A stretch of 64,000 nucleotides of DNA from Caulobacter flavus (GCF_003722335.1 NZ_CP026100.1:806001-870000), one strand, 5' to 3'. Shown: positions 8,084 through 17,447, counted from the stretch's first letter. A program made the numbers and translations. The notes: a model not told the origin generated them from the letters alone.

Positions 8084-11000
8084 CCGCGCTCCTTGATCCC
8101 CAACGCATCGCCGCCGACCCGGCGATCTCGGCCTTCGTCACGGCCAACGCCGGTTCGGGCAAGACCAAGACCCTGATCGACCGGGTCGCGCGCCTCTTGC
8201 TGGGCGGCGCCGAGCCGGCGGCGATCCTGTGCGTGACCTACACCAAGGCCGCCGCCGCCGAGATGCAGCACCGGCTGTTCGACCGGCTGGGCAAGTGGTG
8301 CGTGACGCCCGACGAGGACCTGCGCGCCGAGATCGCCGACCTGGTCGACCGACCGCAGAGCGACTTCGACGCCCTGGCCCTGTCCAAGGCCCGCAGCCTG
8401 TTCGCCAAGGCGCTGGAGACGCCGGGCGGCCTGAAGATCCAGACCATCCACGCCTTCTGCGAGAAGCTGCTGCGGCGCTTTCCGATCGAGGCCGGGGTCT
8501 CGCCCGGCTTCGAGGTGATGGACGACAGCGCCTCGGCCGCCGTGGCCCAGGCGGCGCTGCACAAGCTGGCCGATCACGTCACCCACAGCGACGACATCTT
8601 CGCCCAGGCCTACGCCCGGTTCTCGGTGGCCCTGGACTTCGCCTCGTTCGAGGCGATGTTCGCGACCTTCGAGCACCAGCGTGCGGCCATCGCCGCCTAT
8701 CGCGAACGCTGCGGCGGCCTCGAGGGCGTGGTCGCCGACATCTGGCGGGTCTGCGACTTTCCCGAGCCGACCACCGTAGAGGCGGTCACCGCCGAGGCCA
8801 TGGACGACCTGGACCGCGTGCTCTGGCGCTCGATCGCCGACGTGCTGGCCGGCGGCGGCAAGACCGACGTCAAGTGCGGCGAGCTGATGCGGGCCGTGGC
8901 GACCGATCCCGCCGCAACGCTCGACGACGCCCTGGCGGCCCTGTTCACCGAGAAGGGCGCCGGCACGCCCGCGACCTGGCCGGCCAAGACCTCGGGCCTG
9001 AAAAGCCGCGAGGACCTGCGCGAACGGCTGCTGGCCGAGCAGGAGCGCCTGGGCGAGGCCCGCGAATGGGCCCGCGCCGCCCGGGTGGCCGAGGACAGCG
9101 TCGCGGTCATGCGGCTGGCGATCCTGTATCTGGCCAAGTTCATCGAGGAAAAGCAGGCCCACGGCGCCCTCGACTTCTCCGACCTGATCGAAAAGACCAG
9201 CGACCTGCTGACCAAGCGGGTCGACGCGGCCTGGGTGCTCTACAAGCTGGACGGCGGGGTCAGCCACATCCTGCTCGACGAGGCCCAGGACACCGCCCCC
9301 GAGCAGTGGCAAATCCTGTCGGCCCTGACCGAGGACTTCTTCGCCGGGGCCGGCGCGCCGGGCCGCGACGGCCAGAGCGCCGACGGCCGCACCCTGTTCA
9401 TCGTCGGCGACGAGAAGCAGTCGATCTATTCGTTCCAGGGCGCCCAGCCCGAACGGCTGCTGTTCGAGACGCAGGACTACATCGCCCGCATCGAGGCCGT
9501 CGGCCGGGTGGGCAAGCAGGTGCCGCTGCTGACCTCCTACCGCTCGACGCGGCAGGTGCTGAGCTTCGTGGACGCCCTGTTCGAGGCCCCCGAGGCGCGC
9601 CTGGGCCTGGCCCCCACCGGCGAGGACATCCCCGAGCACGTGGCCTACCGCAAGGACCACCCGGGGTGCGTCGACCTGTGGCCGCTGGAGCGCGAGCCCG
9701 TCGCCGCCGAGCGCGAGGCCTGGGACGCGCCTCTCGACGTCGAGACTGAGCAGGGCGCCAACCGCCGCCTGGCCGAGAAGATCGCCGCCGAGATCAAGGC
9801 CCTGGTCGAGCGCGGCGACACCGTGTTCGAGAAGGACGGCAAGCCCCGCCCAGCCCACTACGGCGACGTGCTGGTGCTGGTGCGGCGGCGCAAGGCATTG
9901 TTCGAGGAGGTTCTGCGGGCGCTGAAGCGGCGCGGCGTGCCGGTGGCCGGCGCCGACCGGCTGTCGCTGTCGGCCCACATCGTCTTCGACGACCTCCTGG
10001 CACTGGGCCGCTTCTGCCTGTTCCCCGACGACGACCTGACCCTGGCGGCGCTGCTGAAGAGCCCGTTCTGCGCCCTGACCGACGATGATCTCTACGCCCT
10101 GGCCAAGGGGCGGAAGGGAACGCTGTGGGGCGTGCTGGCCGCGCGCGCCGACGAGCGGCCGGCCTGGCGCGAAGCCCACGCCCTGCTGGAGTGGGCTTTG
10201 CAGGCCCGCCGCCGTCGCCAGCCCTATGAGTTCTACGCCCTGTTCCTGGGCAAGCTAGACGCCAACGGGATCAGCAACCGCGCCCGCGCCCTCACGCGGC
10301 TGGGCGAAGAGGCCGCCGACGCCCTGGACGAGTTCCTGGCCCAGATCACCAACGCCGAGGCGCGCGGCGTGCGCGACCTGGAGACCCTGGTCGCCGAGTT
10401 CGCCGCGCTGGACATCGTGGTCAAGCGCGAGATGGAGGGCGTGCGCCGGCAGGTGCGGGTGATGACCGCCCACGGCGCCAAGGGCCTTGAGGCGCCGATC
10501 GTCTTCCTGCCCGAGACGACCATGAAAGGCGGGGCGCGCGGCTCGCCGCTGCTGGCCACCGCCGACAAGGGCTTCGTCTGGTGCGCCTCGGGCAAGCAGG
10601 ACTGCGAGGCCTCGGCGGCGGCGCGGAAACTGCGCGAGGACAAGGCCCAGCAGGAAGCCTATCGCCTGCTCTATGTGGGGCTCACCCGGGCGCGCGACCG
10701 CCTTGTGCTGTGCGGCCGCATCGACGCCCGCACCAAGGACGAAAACGTCGGCGGCTGGTACGCCGCCGCCCGCTCAGCCTTCGCCCACCCCGCGATCGAG
10801 GCCGACGTCCGGACGATCGACGAGGAGACCGGGATCCTGCGCTACGGCCCCGATCCCCTGCCCGCCCCGCCGGCAGCCGCGCTGGCGCCGGCTTCGACCG
10901 CCGCCCTGCCCGCCTGGGCGCGCCAGGCCGCCGCGCCAGTTTCGGCCGGCGCCCGCTGGGCCGCGCCCTCGGCGCTGGAGGCCGAGGAGGAGGCCGTCGG

Positions 11001-11550
11001 TTCGGCCCCTTCGCCGCTGGCCAGGATCGAGGGCCTGGGCCGCTATCGCCGGGGCGAGATCATCCACCGGCTGCTGCAGCTGCTGCCCGACATCGCCCCG
11101 GCCGGACGCCGGGCCGCCGCCGCCCGCCTGCTGGCCGCCGAACGCGACCTGACCGACGCCCAGCGCACCGAGATGACCGCCGCCGCCTTCGGCGTGCTGG
11201 AGGACGACCGCTTCGCCGCCGTCTTCGGTCCCGGATCACGGGCCGAAGCCTCGCTGGCCGGGGCCGCCGCCCAGCTGCCGCCGGGCATGGCGATCTCGGG
11301 CCGGGTCGACCGGCTGGTGGTCGACCCCGACCGGGTGCTGGTGGTCGACTACAAGACCAACCGCCCCTCGCCCGACCGCATCGAGGACGCCGATCCGGCC
11401 TATCTGTCCCAGATGGCGGTCTATGCGGCGGTGCTGTCGGAGATCTTCCCGGGCCGTCGGATCGAGGCGGCGATCGTCTGGACGGACGGCCCCAAACTGA
11501 TGGCCGTTCCAGAAAACGTGCGGGCCGCGGCGCTTTCGCGCCTCTTCTGA
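8080..11550 (+). CDS. addA: Double-strand-break repair helicase AddA
   Basis: 1156 residues. UvrD/RecB-like 3'-5' helicase with a C-terminal nuclease domain; partner of AddB. Seen: Walker A TANAGSGKTKTL near the N-terminus, helicase motif II region HILLDEAQDTAPEQW, DEKQSIYSFQGA, VMTAHGAKGLEAPIV, LYVGLTRARDRL, and nuclease motif VVDYKTNRPSP near the end. GTG at 8080 was chosen because it is the first in-frame start after the repeat, is preceded by AGGGGGAGG and overlaps the stop of the bridging ORF. A longer in-frame start at 7984 lies wholly inside repeat sequence and was rejected. Confidence 0.95.
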   Translation: MTALLDPQRIAADPAISAFVTANAGSGKTKTLIDRVARLLLGGAEPAAILCVTYTKAAAAEMQHRLFDRLGKWCVTPDEDLRAEIADLVDRPQSDFDALALSKARSLFAKALETPGGLKIQTIHAFCEKLLRRFPIEAGVSPGFEVMDDSASAAVAQAALHKLADHVTHSDDIFAQAYARFSVALDFASFEAMFATFEHQRAAIAAYRERCGGLEGVVADIWRVCDFPEPTTVEAVTAEAMDDLDRVLWRSIADVLAGGGKTDVKCGELMRAVATDPAATLDDALAALFTEKGAGTPATWPAKTSGLKSREDLRERLLAEQERLGEAREWARAARVAEDSVAVMRLAILYLAKFIEEKQAHGALDFSDLIEKTSDLLTKRVDAAWVLYKLDGGVSHILLDEAQDTAPEQWQILSALTEDFFAGAGAPGRDGQSADGRTLFIVGDEKQSIYSFQGAQPERLLFETQDYIARIEAVGRVGKQVPLLTSYRSTRQVLSFVDALFEAPEARLGLAPTGEDIPEHVAYRKDHPGCVDLWPLEREPVAAEREAWDAPLDVETEQGANRRLAEKIAAEIKALVERGDTVFEKDGKPRPAHYGDVLVLVRRRKALFEEVLRALKRRGVPVAGADRLSLSAHIVFDDLLALGRFCLFPDDDLTLAALLKSPFCALTDDDLYALAKGRKGTLWGVLAARADERPAWREAHALLEWALQARRRRQPYEFYALFLGKLDANGISNRARALTRLGEEAADALDEFLAQITNAEARGVRDLETLVAEFAALDIVVKREMEGVRRQVRVMTAHGAKGLEAPIVFLPETTMKGGARGSPLLATADKGFVWCASGKQDCEASAAARKLREDKAQQEAYRLLYVGLTRARDRLVLCGRIDARTKDENVGGWYAAARSAFAHPAIEADVRTIDEETGILRYGPDPLPAPPAAALAPASTAALPAWARQAAAPVSAGARWAAPSALEAEEEAVGSAPSPLARIEGLGRYRRGEIIHRLLQLLPDIAPAGRRAAAARLLAAERDLTDAQRTEMTAAAFGVLEDDRFAAVFGPGSRAEASLAGAAAQLPPGMAISGRVDRLVVDPDRVLVVDYKTNRPSPDRIEDADPAYLSQMAVYAAVLSEIFPGRRIEAAIVWTDGPKLMAVPENVRAAALSRLF

Positions 11551-11594
11551 GTTATTGCCGGACGCGCCCCCCGCGCCTACATCTTCGAACAAGA

Positions 11595-11610
11595 GACGGT
11601 CGCAACCGTC
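11595..11610. promoter_or_regulatory. Short palindrome upstream of trxA
   Basis: GACGGT-cgca-ACCGTC, a perfect 6+6 inverted repeat in the 121-bp gap between addA and trxA. Could be an operator or a chance palindrome; I cannot name a regulator. Confidence 0.3.
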
Positions 11611-11671
11611 ACTGTTATCAATCTCGCGCCGCGGTCGCCCCCGCCCCGCCGCGTCAGCCAGGAGCCAGACC

Positions 11672-12007
11672 ATGAGCACCGTTGCGGTGACCGACGCCAC
11701 CTTCGAGAAAGACGTCCTGCAGGCCGAGGGCCCCGTGCTCGTCGACTTCTGGGCCACGTGGTGCGGCCCGTGCAAGCAGATCGCCCCGGCCCTGGAGCAG
11801 ATCTCCGAGGAGCTCGCCGACCAGGTCGTGGTCGCCAAGATCGACATCGACGAGAACCAGATGACACCCGCCCGCTACGGCGTGCGCGGCATCCCGACCA
11901 TGATGCTGTTCCGCGGCGGCCAGATGACCTCGATGAAGGTCGGCGCCATGCCCAAGAGCAAGATCGTCGAGTGGCTCGCCGAAGCCGGCGTCAAGCAGAC
12001 CGCCTAG
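11672..12007 (+). CDS. trxA: Thioredoxin TrxA
   Basis: 111 residues. Cytosolic disulfide reductase kept reduced by thioredoxin reductase. Seen: active site FWATWCGPCKQIAP and the cis-proline loop GVRGIPTMMLF. ATG at 11672 has an AGGAG about 8 bases upstream; an in-frame start at 11555 would add a low-complexity extension not typical of the family. A strong terminator follows at 12034. Follows the addAB operon by 121 bp and may have its own promoter. Confidence 0.96.
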   Translation: MSTVAVTDATFEKDVLQAEGPVLVDFWATWCGPCKQIAPALEQISEELADQVVVAKIDIDENQMTPARYGVRGIPTMMLFRGGQMTSMKVGAMPKSKIVEWLAEAGVKQTA

Positions 12008-12033
12008 GCGGTCGCCAGCCCTCGAAAACGAAG

Positions 12034-12063
12034 AAGCCCCGGTCTTTCGGCCGGGGCTTTTTT
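12034..12063 (+). terminator. Rho-independent terminator after trxA
   Basis: Stem AAGCCCCGG / CCGGGGCTT (12034-12042 / 12051-12059) with an 8-nt loop, running into TTTTTT. It lies 27 bp after the trxA stop. Confidence 0.92.
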
Positions 12064-12084
12064 GTTGTCTTGGGTCCCTCGGCC

Positions 12085-12597
12085 TCAGCCGCCCTTGACG
12101 ACTTCCGGCAGCGACTTGCCGCTGACGTTGGTGCGAACCGCGCCGCAGACCTGGACGGCGACGGCGCGGGCCGTGGCGTCGGTGCGGCGCACGGCCTGGT
12201 CGCTGCCGCCGACTAGGGCGAAGTCGCGATCATATTGGCGCACGGCGTTGATCTGCTCGCCCGTGCGGCCGCAGTCGATCCGCGACGAGATCTCGGTGTA
12301 GCTCGACTTGTCGTCGGGCCAGACGAAGTAGCGAACCAGGGCCACCTTGCCCTCGCGCCGGATCGAGCCGACGTCCAGCGCGATGTTCGAGCGGCCGACG
12401 GGCGCCAGAATGTTGCGGTCGCTCGCGGCGTATACGGACGGTATCGGCCGCGCGCCGCCATCGGCCGCGGTGTAGAACGGCTTCTGGGCCGAACCGTTGG
12501 TGACCTTGCTGACCCGCCAGTCCTGCTTGGGCCATTCCTGAGCGGCGGCCGGGGCGACGAACGACAGGGCGGCCAGGCCCGCGAGGATCATCTTCAT
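12085..12597 (-). CDS. Exported protein of unknown function
   Basis: 170 residues from ATG 12597. A GTG two codons upstream (12603) is less likely because GGAGG then sits too close, whereas it is 9 bases before the ATG. Signal peptide MKMILAGLAALSFVAPAAAQ with cleavage likely at AAA-QE. The mature part has two cysteines (DCGRT and QVCGAV) that may form a disulfide, and a tryptophan/tyrosine-rich middle (VRYFVWPDDKSSYTEI). No recognised domain. Convergent with trxA across the terminator. Confidence 0.75.
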   Translation of the reverse strand: MKMILAGLAALSFVAPAAAQEWPKQDWRVSKVTNGSAQKPFYTAADGGARPIPSVYAASDRNILAPVGRSNIALDVGSIRREGKVALVRYFVWPDDKSSYTEISSRIDCGRTGEQINAVRQYDRDFALVGGSDQAVRRTDATARAVAVQVCGAVRTNVSGKSLPEVVKGG

Positions 12598-12762
12598 GGT
12601 CACTTTCCTCCAACGCTTTTGGCTACGCTAGACCCGCAACCTTAAGTGATCAACGATCTCGGCGAGCATCCGAAACCTTTATTTTCCGCAGCCGATCGCT
12701 TGTCTCGCAAGGGGTTGGAGCATCCCGTCAATGGAAGCGCTCCCCTGGTTCGCGGTCGCCGT

Positions 12763-13425
12763 TCAGAACCCCTGCAACTCGCCCCAGGCCTCGAACTCGT
12801 CGCGCCGCGAGCGCCACTGGTTCACCGGCGCGGTCTCGTCGGCCACGCCCAGCGCCATGCCCGAGAACACCATGTGGTCGTCCGGCAGCCCCAGGAACTC
12901 CGCCGCCAGCGTGCCGTAGGCCGACCAGAACTCCTGGGCGCAGGTGGCCAGGCCCCGTTCCGTCGCCAGCAGCATCACCGTCTGCATGTACATGCCCAGG
13001 TCCGACCACTGCGGCGGCCCCAGCTTGCGGTCGATCGAGAAGAACACGCCCACGGGCGCGCCGAAGAACTCGGCGTTGCGGGCGAACTGTCTGAGGCGGC
13101 CGATCTTGTCCTCGCGGGGGATTTCCAGCGCGCCGTAGAGATCTTCGCCGACCTGGAAGCGGCGGGTGCGGAACGGGTCCCAGAGATTGGCCGGATAGAC
13201 CGCGTACTGCGCCTCGTCGGGGGAGCCCAGCCGGGCGGCCACCCTGGCCTTGAACTCGGCCAGCACGTCGCCGGCGATGGCGTGCACCTTCCAGGGCTGC
13301 AGGTTGCCGCCGGACGGCGCGCGAGCGGCGGCCTCGAGGATGGCCCGCACCGTTTCGCCCGGCACCGGATCGGCCTTGAAGGCCCGCGCCGAAAAGCGCG
13401 CGGCGACCGCCGAAGAAACGTCCAT
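12763..13425 (-). CDS. Nitroreductase-family FMN oxidoreductase
   Basis: 220 residues from ATG 13425, preceded by GGGAGGT. Seen: N-terminal FMN-binding RFSARAF and [13 protein letters not shown], and the region [14 protein letters not shown]. The family reduces nitroaromatics, quinones or other electron-poor substrates with NAD(P)H; the substrate here is unknown. Divergent from mtgA across an approximately 90-bp gap. Confidence 0.88.
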   Translation of the reverse strand: MDVSSAVAARFSARAFKADPVPGETVRAILEAAARAPSGGNLQPWKVHAIAGDVLAEFKARVAARLGSPDEAQYAVYPANLWDPFRTRRFQVGEDLYGALEIPREDKIGRLRQFARNAEFFGAPVGVFFSIDRKLGPPQWSDLGMYMQTVMLLATERGLATCAQEFWSAYGTLAAEFLGLPDDHMVFSGMALGVADETAPVNQWRSRRDEFEAWGELQGF

Positions 13426-13513
13426 CAAGACCTCCCTAACCAACGCGCCCTATCGGGCGTCTCCTTGGTTGGCTAGCATCCGGCCGCAAGGTCAAGGCAA
13501 GGGGCGCCCCGTT

Positions 13514-14191
13514 TTGAAGGTTCTGCTGCGCAACATCTTTCTGGCGCTGTTCATCCTGCTGGTGGCCGGACCGATCCTGGCCGTGCTGGTCTATCGCTTC
13601 GTCCCCGTGCCGGCGACGCCGCTGATGGTCATCCGCGCCGTCGAGGGCAAGGGCTGGGACCACCGCTGGCGGCCTCTGTCGAAGGTCTCGCCCAGCCTGC
13701 CTCGCGCCCTGATCGCCGCCGAGGACGCCCGCTTCTGCGAACACCACGGCTTCGACGTCGACGCCCTGCAGAAGGCCTATGAGAACAACGAGAAGGGCAA
13801 GAAGGTGCGCGGCGGCTCGACCATCAGCCAGCAGACCGCCAAGAACGTCTTCCTGTGGCCGGACCGTTCCTACCTGCGCAAGGGCCTGGAGGCCTGGTTC
13901 ACCGTGCTGATCGAGATCGGCTGGGGCAAGCAGCGGATCATGGAGGTCTATCTGAACTCCATCGAGTTCGGCCCCGGCATCTACGGCGCCGAGGCCGCCG
14001 CCCAGCGCTATTTCGGCGTCAGCGCCGCCAAGCTGACCCCGGCTCAGTCGGCGCGGCTGGCGGCGATCCTGCCCAGCCCGCTGAAGTGGAAGGCCGTCAA
14101 GCCGGGCCGTTACGTCCAGAAGCGCTCGCGCCGGATCGGCGCGGCCTCGGGCACGGTGCGCCGCGACGGCCTGGCCGCTTGCGTGATCTGA
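13514..14191 (+). CDS. mtgA: Monofunctional biosynthetic peptidoglycan glycosyltransferase
   Basis: 225 residues. Polymerises lipid II into glycan strands without a transpeptidase domain. One N-terminal membrane helix (about residues 6-28), then GT51 motifs: catalytic glutamate in [39 protein letters not shown] and [20 protein letters not shown]. Start taken as TTG 13514, with AAGGGG about 10 bases upstream and the membrane helix right after; the upstream open frame back to 13250 runs antisense through the nitroreductase gene. The TTG start is likely but unproven. Confidence 0.92.
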   Translation: MKVLLRNIFLALFILLVAGPILAVLVYRFVPVPATPLMVIRAVEGKGWDHRWRPLSKVSPSLPRALIAAEDARFCEHHGFDVDALQKAYENNEKGKKVRGGSTISQQTAKNVFLWPDRSYLRKGLEAWFTVLIEIGWGKQRIMEVYLNSIEFGPGIYGAEAAAQRYFGVSAAKLTPAQSARLAAILPSPLKWKAVKPGRYVQKRSRRIGAASGTVRRDGLAACVI

Positions 14192-14223
14192 AAAAGACGA
14201 GAAAGCCTAGGGAAGGAAACGCC

Positions 14224-14769
14224 ATGACCGTCGCGCCCGGTCCCACGCTGCAGACCGCCCGCCTGATCCTGCGCCCCACCGCCGCCGAGGACCTCGACGG
14301 CTGGGCGCAGCTGATGGCCGACGTCGAGGCCGCCCAGTACATCGGCGGCTACCAGACCCGCGAGGCCGCCTGGCGCGGCATGGCCAGCATGGCCGGCTCG
14401 TGGGCGCTCAACGGCTTTGGCATGTTCTCGCTGATCGCCAGGGACACCGGCCTGTGGGTCGGCCGCATCGGCCCCTGGCGGCCGGAGGGCTGGCCCGGCA
14501 CGGAGGTCGGCTGGGGCCTGCTGCGCAGCGCCTGGGGCAAGGGCTATGCGGTGGAAGCCGCCGAGGCCGCCATCGACTGGGCCTTCGACGCCCTGGGCTG
14601 GGACGAGGTGATCCACTGCATCCACCCCGAGAACACGCCCTCGCAGCAGGTGGCCGCGCGGCTGGGATCGCGCAACCGCGGTCCACATCCGCTGCCGGCG
14701 CCGTACCAGGACCTGCCCAACGAGGTGTGGGGGCAGACGAAGGCCGAGTGGAAGGGGCGTTCGTCCTAG
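14224..14769 (+). CDS. GNAT-family N-acetyltransferase (RimJ/RimL type)
   Basis: 181 residues. N-terminal LQTARLILRPTAAEDLDGW is typical of the RimJ/RimL-like subgroup; the acetyl-CoA-binding region is GWGLLRSAWGKGYAVEAAEA, and IHCIHPENTPSQQVAARLG is the C-terminal signature. Target unknown. ATG 14224 has a GGAAGG-type Shine-Dalgarno. Follows mtgA by 32 bp, probably the same transcript; a palindromic repeat follows its stop directly. Confidence 0.88.
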   Translation: MTVAPGPTLQTARLILRPTAAEDLDGWAQLMADVEAAQYIGGYQTREAAWRGMASMAGSWALNGFGMFSLIARDTGLWVGRIGPWRPEGWPGTEVGWGLLRSAWGKGYAVEAAEAAIDWAFDALGWDEVIHCIHPENTPSQQVAARLGSRNRGPHPLPAPYQDLPNEVWGQTKAEWKGRSS

Positions 14770-14904
14770 CTCCTCCCCCGTGAAACGGGGGAGGGGGACC
14801 ACGAAGTGGTGGAGGGGGCGAGACTGGGCTCAGTGCTGGCCGTCGCCCCCTCCGTCACGTCGCCGATGGCGCCGCGCCACCTCCCCCGTTTCACGGGGGA
14901 GGAG
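14770..14904. repeat. Palindromic intergenic repeat, CTCCTCCCCCGTGAAACGG type
   Basis: Terminal inverted repeats CTCCTCCCCCGTGAAACGG and CCGTTTCACGGGGGAGGAG, about 135 bp end to end. Just inside the left end is the hairpin ACCAC-gaa-GTGGT between GGGGG blocks. Second copy at 62364-62499. Lies between convergent genes and may also stop transcription. Confidence 0.88.
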
Positions 14905-14944
14905 CAGGGAGCTGTCGCGGAGCGACCGAGGGGGCCTCGCCGCC

Positions 14945-15421
14945 TCAGAGCTTCGGCCGCCAGTCCTCCGGGGCCAGCTCGAAGCCCTCGAACCGGAAGC
15001 CCGGCGCCACGGTGCAGCCGACCAGGGTCCAGGCGCCCAGCGACACCGCCGTCTGCCACCAGCCGACCGGCACCACCACCTGCGGGCGGCAGCCGGCGCG
15101 CAGGTCCGGGCCCAGGGTGTGGGGCGTCGCGCCGACGCCGTCGGGCGGCGACAGGGTCAGGCGGATCGGCGCGCCGGCGTACCAGTGCCAGACCTCGACG
15201 GCGTCGATGCGGTGCCAGGCCGACATCTGCTCGGCTTCCAGCAGGTAGTAGATCGCCGTCGAGGCCGGGCGGCCCTCGGCGTTCGGCGCGTCCTCGAACA
15301 CGCGCACGTACCAGCCGCCCTCCGGATGGGGCTGCATGCCCAGCAGGCGCACGATCTCCTTCGCCCCCAGGTCGCCGGAAATGGCGGCCCCGGAAATCCC
15401 CGAAACGCTCATAGAACTCAT
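14945..15421 (-). CDS. Cupin-fold protein of the DUF985 family
   Basis: 158 residues. The block LGMQPHPEGGWYVRVFED, then AIYYLLEAEQMSAWHRID and EVWHWYAGAPIRLTLS, is the DUF985/cupin_5 pattern; histidines and glutamates in these positions would line the cupin pocket. ATG 15421 overlaps the gloB stop (ATGA), so it is translated after gloB. Molecular role not established. Confidence 0.85.
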   Translation of the reverse strand: MSSMSVSGISGAAISGDLGAKEIVRLLGMQPHPEGGWYVRVFEDAPNAEGRPASTAIYYLLEAEQMSAWHRIDAVEVWHWYAGAPIRLTLSPPDGVGATPHTLGPDLRAGCRPQVVVPVGWWQTAVSLGAWTLVGCTVAPGFRFEGFELAPEDWRPKL

Positions 15422-16164
15422 CCCTTGAAACTGTCCTTGGCCGCGCGGATCTCGGCGAAGGCCTGGGCGGGCGCGAGGCCCGGCCGCAGCGCCGGGGCGC
15501 GCAGGAACGGATTGGTGGCCTTCTCCAGGCCAATGGTGGTGGGCACGGTGGCCTCGCCGCGCTCTCGGGCGGCGAACACCGCGTCGGCGCGCGCCCTCAG
15601 GGCCGGACCCGTGTCGACCGACAGGGCGAAGCGGGCGTTCGAGGCGGTGTACTCGTGGGCGCAGTAGACGGTGGTCTCGTCGGGCAGGTCGGCCAGTCGC
15701 GACAGCGAGGCCCACATCTGCTCGGGGTCGCCCTCGAACATCCGCCCGCAACCCAGGGCGAACAGGGTGTCGCCGACGAAGGCGACGCCGTCGGCGGCGT
15801 CGTGATAGGCCACGTGGCCCAGGGTATGGCCGCCGCTGTCGATCACCAGGAAGCGGGTCTCGCCCAGCTCCACCACGTCGCCGCCGGCCACCACGCGGTC
15901 GAGCGGCGCGATGCGGGTCACTTCCTGAGGGCCGACGACTGTCGCGCCGGTGGCGGCCTTGACGGCCTCGTTGCCGCCGGCGTGGTCGGGATGCCAGTGG
16001 GTGTTGAGGATAAGGTCCAGCCCCCAGCCCAGCTTTTCCAGCTGCAGCAGGATGGCGTCGGCGTCCGGCGTGTCGACGCAGGCGGTCCGTCCGGTCGCGA
16101 CATCGCGCACGAGAAAGCCGTAATTGTCGGACAGGCAGGGAAACTGGTGGATTTGCAACGGCAT
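15418..16164 (-). CDS. gloB: Hydroxyacylglutathione hydrolase (glyoxalase II)
   Basis: 248 residues. Metallo-beta-lactamase-fold hydrolase releasing D-lactate from S-lactoylglutathione in methylglyoxal detoxification. Seen: metal-binding NTHWHPDHAGG, GGHTLGHVAY, FVGDTLFALGCGRMFEG, CAHEYTASNARFA and the C-terminal NPFLR region. ATG 16164 (MPLQIHQFPC) preferred; a GTG at 16182 adds six residues without a ribosome site. Divergent from the next methyltransferase; co-transcribed with the cupin protein. Confidence 0.94.
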   Translation of the reverse strand: MPLQIHQFPCLSDNYGFLVRDVATGRTACVDTPDADAILLQLEKLGWGLDLILNTHWHPDHAGGNEAVKAATGATVVGPQEVTRIAPLDRVVAGGDVVELGETRFLVIDSGGHTLGHVAYHDAADGVAFVGDTLFALGCGRMFEGDPEQMWASLSRLADLPDETTVYCAHEYTASNARFALSVDTGPALRARADAVFAARERGEATVPTTIGLEKATNPFLRAPALRPGLAPAQAFAEIRAAKDSFKG

Positions 16165-16255
16165 GCGGACGGCCTCGGTCACTGACGGGGGTCGGCGGGC
16201 GTGACGCGGAGGATTCGCCCGCCTACATAGATGGCCTCGACGCCACGGAGACTCA

Positions 16256-17074
16256 ATGCGCCGCGACGTGCTCGACCTCAGAGCCTTCTACGCCGCCCCG
16301 CTGGGCCGGGTGGCGCGGGAGATGCTCGGCCGCAAGGTGGCCGAGGCCTGGGGCGACGCCAACGGGCTGGACGTTCTGGGCCTGGGCTATGCGACGCCGT
16401 TCCTCGACGAGGCGCGCGGCAAGGCCCGCAGGGTGGTGGCCGCCATGCCGGCGTCGCAGGGGGTCGAGGTCTGGCCCGCCGGCGGCGAGCGCAACCAGGC
16501 GGCCCTGGTCGAAGAGACCGCCCTGCCCTTTCCCAACGCCATGTTCGACCGGATCCTGGCCGTCCACGCGCTGGAGGAGGCCGACGATCCGTCGGCGGTG
16601 CTGCGCGAGCTGTGGCGGGTGATGGCCCCGTCCGGCCGCCTGATCGTCGCGGTGGCCTCGCGCGACGGCGTCTGGGCCCGCGCCGAAGGCACCCCCTTCG
16701 GCCACGGCCGCCCGTTCAGCCGAAGCCAGCTGGAAAACCTGCTGCGCGAGGCCGACCTGGAGCCGGCCGGCTGGACCCGCGCGCTCTACGCCCCCCCGGC
16801 GGGCTTCACCGTCGGCTGGGCCGAGGGCTTCGAGCAGGTGGGCGCACGGCTGTGGCCGCGCTTCGCCGGGCTGATCCTGATGGAGGCGGTCAAGCAGACC
16901 TTCGCGGTCAAGCCGCGCGGCAGCCGGGCCCGCGCCCGGGTGTTCGCCCCGGTCATGCCGCCCGCCCCGGCCGGCGTGGCGCCTGTTCGGAAGGCGCCGG
17001 GAACCGTAAGGACCGGAATACTATTGGAAGCTGTGGCGCCAGGGCCTAGCCTTGAGTCGCCGACACAGCCGTAA
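16256..17074 (+). CDS. Class I SAM-dependent methyltransferase
   Basis: 272 residues. Region ALPFPNAMFDRILAVHALEEADDPSAVLRELWRVMAPSGRLIV is the post-I to motif III part of a Methyltransf_11 fold. The usual glycine-rich motif I is reduced to VLGLGYATPF. The C-terminal roughly 50 residues are Pro/Ala-rich and probably disordered. Divergent from gloB, an arrangement seen in other alphaproteobacteria. Substrate unknown. The P-II gene starts 28 bp later on the same strand. Confidence 0.8.
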   Translation: MRRDVLDLRAFYAAPLGRVAREMLGRKVAEAWGDANGLDVLGLGYATPFLDEARGKARRVVAAMPASQGVEVWPAGGERNQAALVEETALPFPNAMFDRILAVHALEEADDPSAVLRELWRVMAPSGRLIVAVASRDGVWARAEGTPFGHGRPFSRSQLENLLREADLEPAGWTRALYAPPAGFTVGWAEGFEQVGARLWPRFAGLILMEAVKQTFAVKPRGSRARARVFAPVMPPAPAGVAPVRKAPGTVRTGILLEAVAPGPSLESPTQP

Positions 17075-17102
17075 ACCGGCCGCGTAGAGGGGAATTCGCG
17101 CC

Positions 17103-17447
17103 ATGAAGATGATCGTCGCCGTTATCAAGCCCAGCCGCCTGGACGCCGTGCTCGAGGCGGTCACCGAGGCGGGCGCGTCGGGGCTGACGGTGACCGAGGT
17201 GCGCGGCTACGGCCGCCAGAAGGGCAAGACCGAGGTCTATCGCGGCGCCGAGTACGAGGTGAAGCTGCTGCCCAAGGTCAAGCTGGAGATCGCCGTGCCC
17301 ACCGACGTGGCCGACGCGGTGATCGAAGCCCTGCAGCGCACGGCCAACACTGGCAAGATCGGCGACGGCAAGGTCTTCGTCCTCGACCTGGAGCAGGCCC
17401 TGCGCATCCGCACGGGCGAGCGCGACGCCGCCGCCATCGCCGGCTGA
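17103..17447 (+). CDS. P-II family nitrogen-regulatory protein
   Basis: 114 residues, the usual 112-114. Trimeric sensor of 2-oxoglutarate, ATP/ADP and glutamine. Seen: TVTEVRGYGRQKG, T-loop KTEVYRGAEYEVK with the modifiable tyrosine at position 51, and the C-terminal nucleotide-binding block TANTGKIGDGKVFV. The T-loop fits both GlnB and GlnK. Neither glnA nor amtB is next to it, so the paralogue cannot be named; it follows the methyltransferase and precedes a phospholipase D-like gene. Confidence 0.92.
   Translation: MKMIVAVIKPSRLDAVLEAVTEAGASGLTVTEVRGYGRQKGKTEVYRGAEYEVKLLPKVKLEIAVPTDVADAVIEALQRTANTGKIGDGKVFVLDLEQALRIRTGERDAAAIAG

Noticed and set aside
12646..13476. Plus-strand open frame across the nitroreductase region
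   Set aside because: It is antisense to a gene with clear FMN-binding motifs and has no domain or ribosome site of its own.
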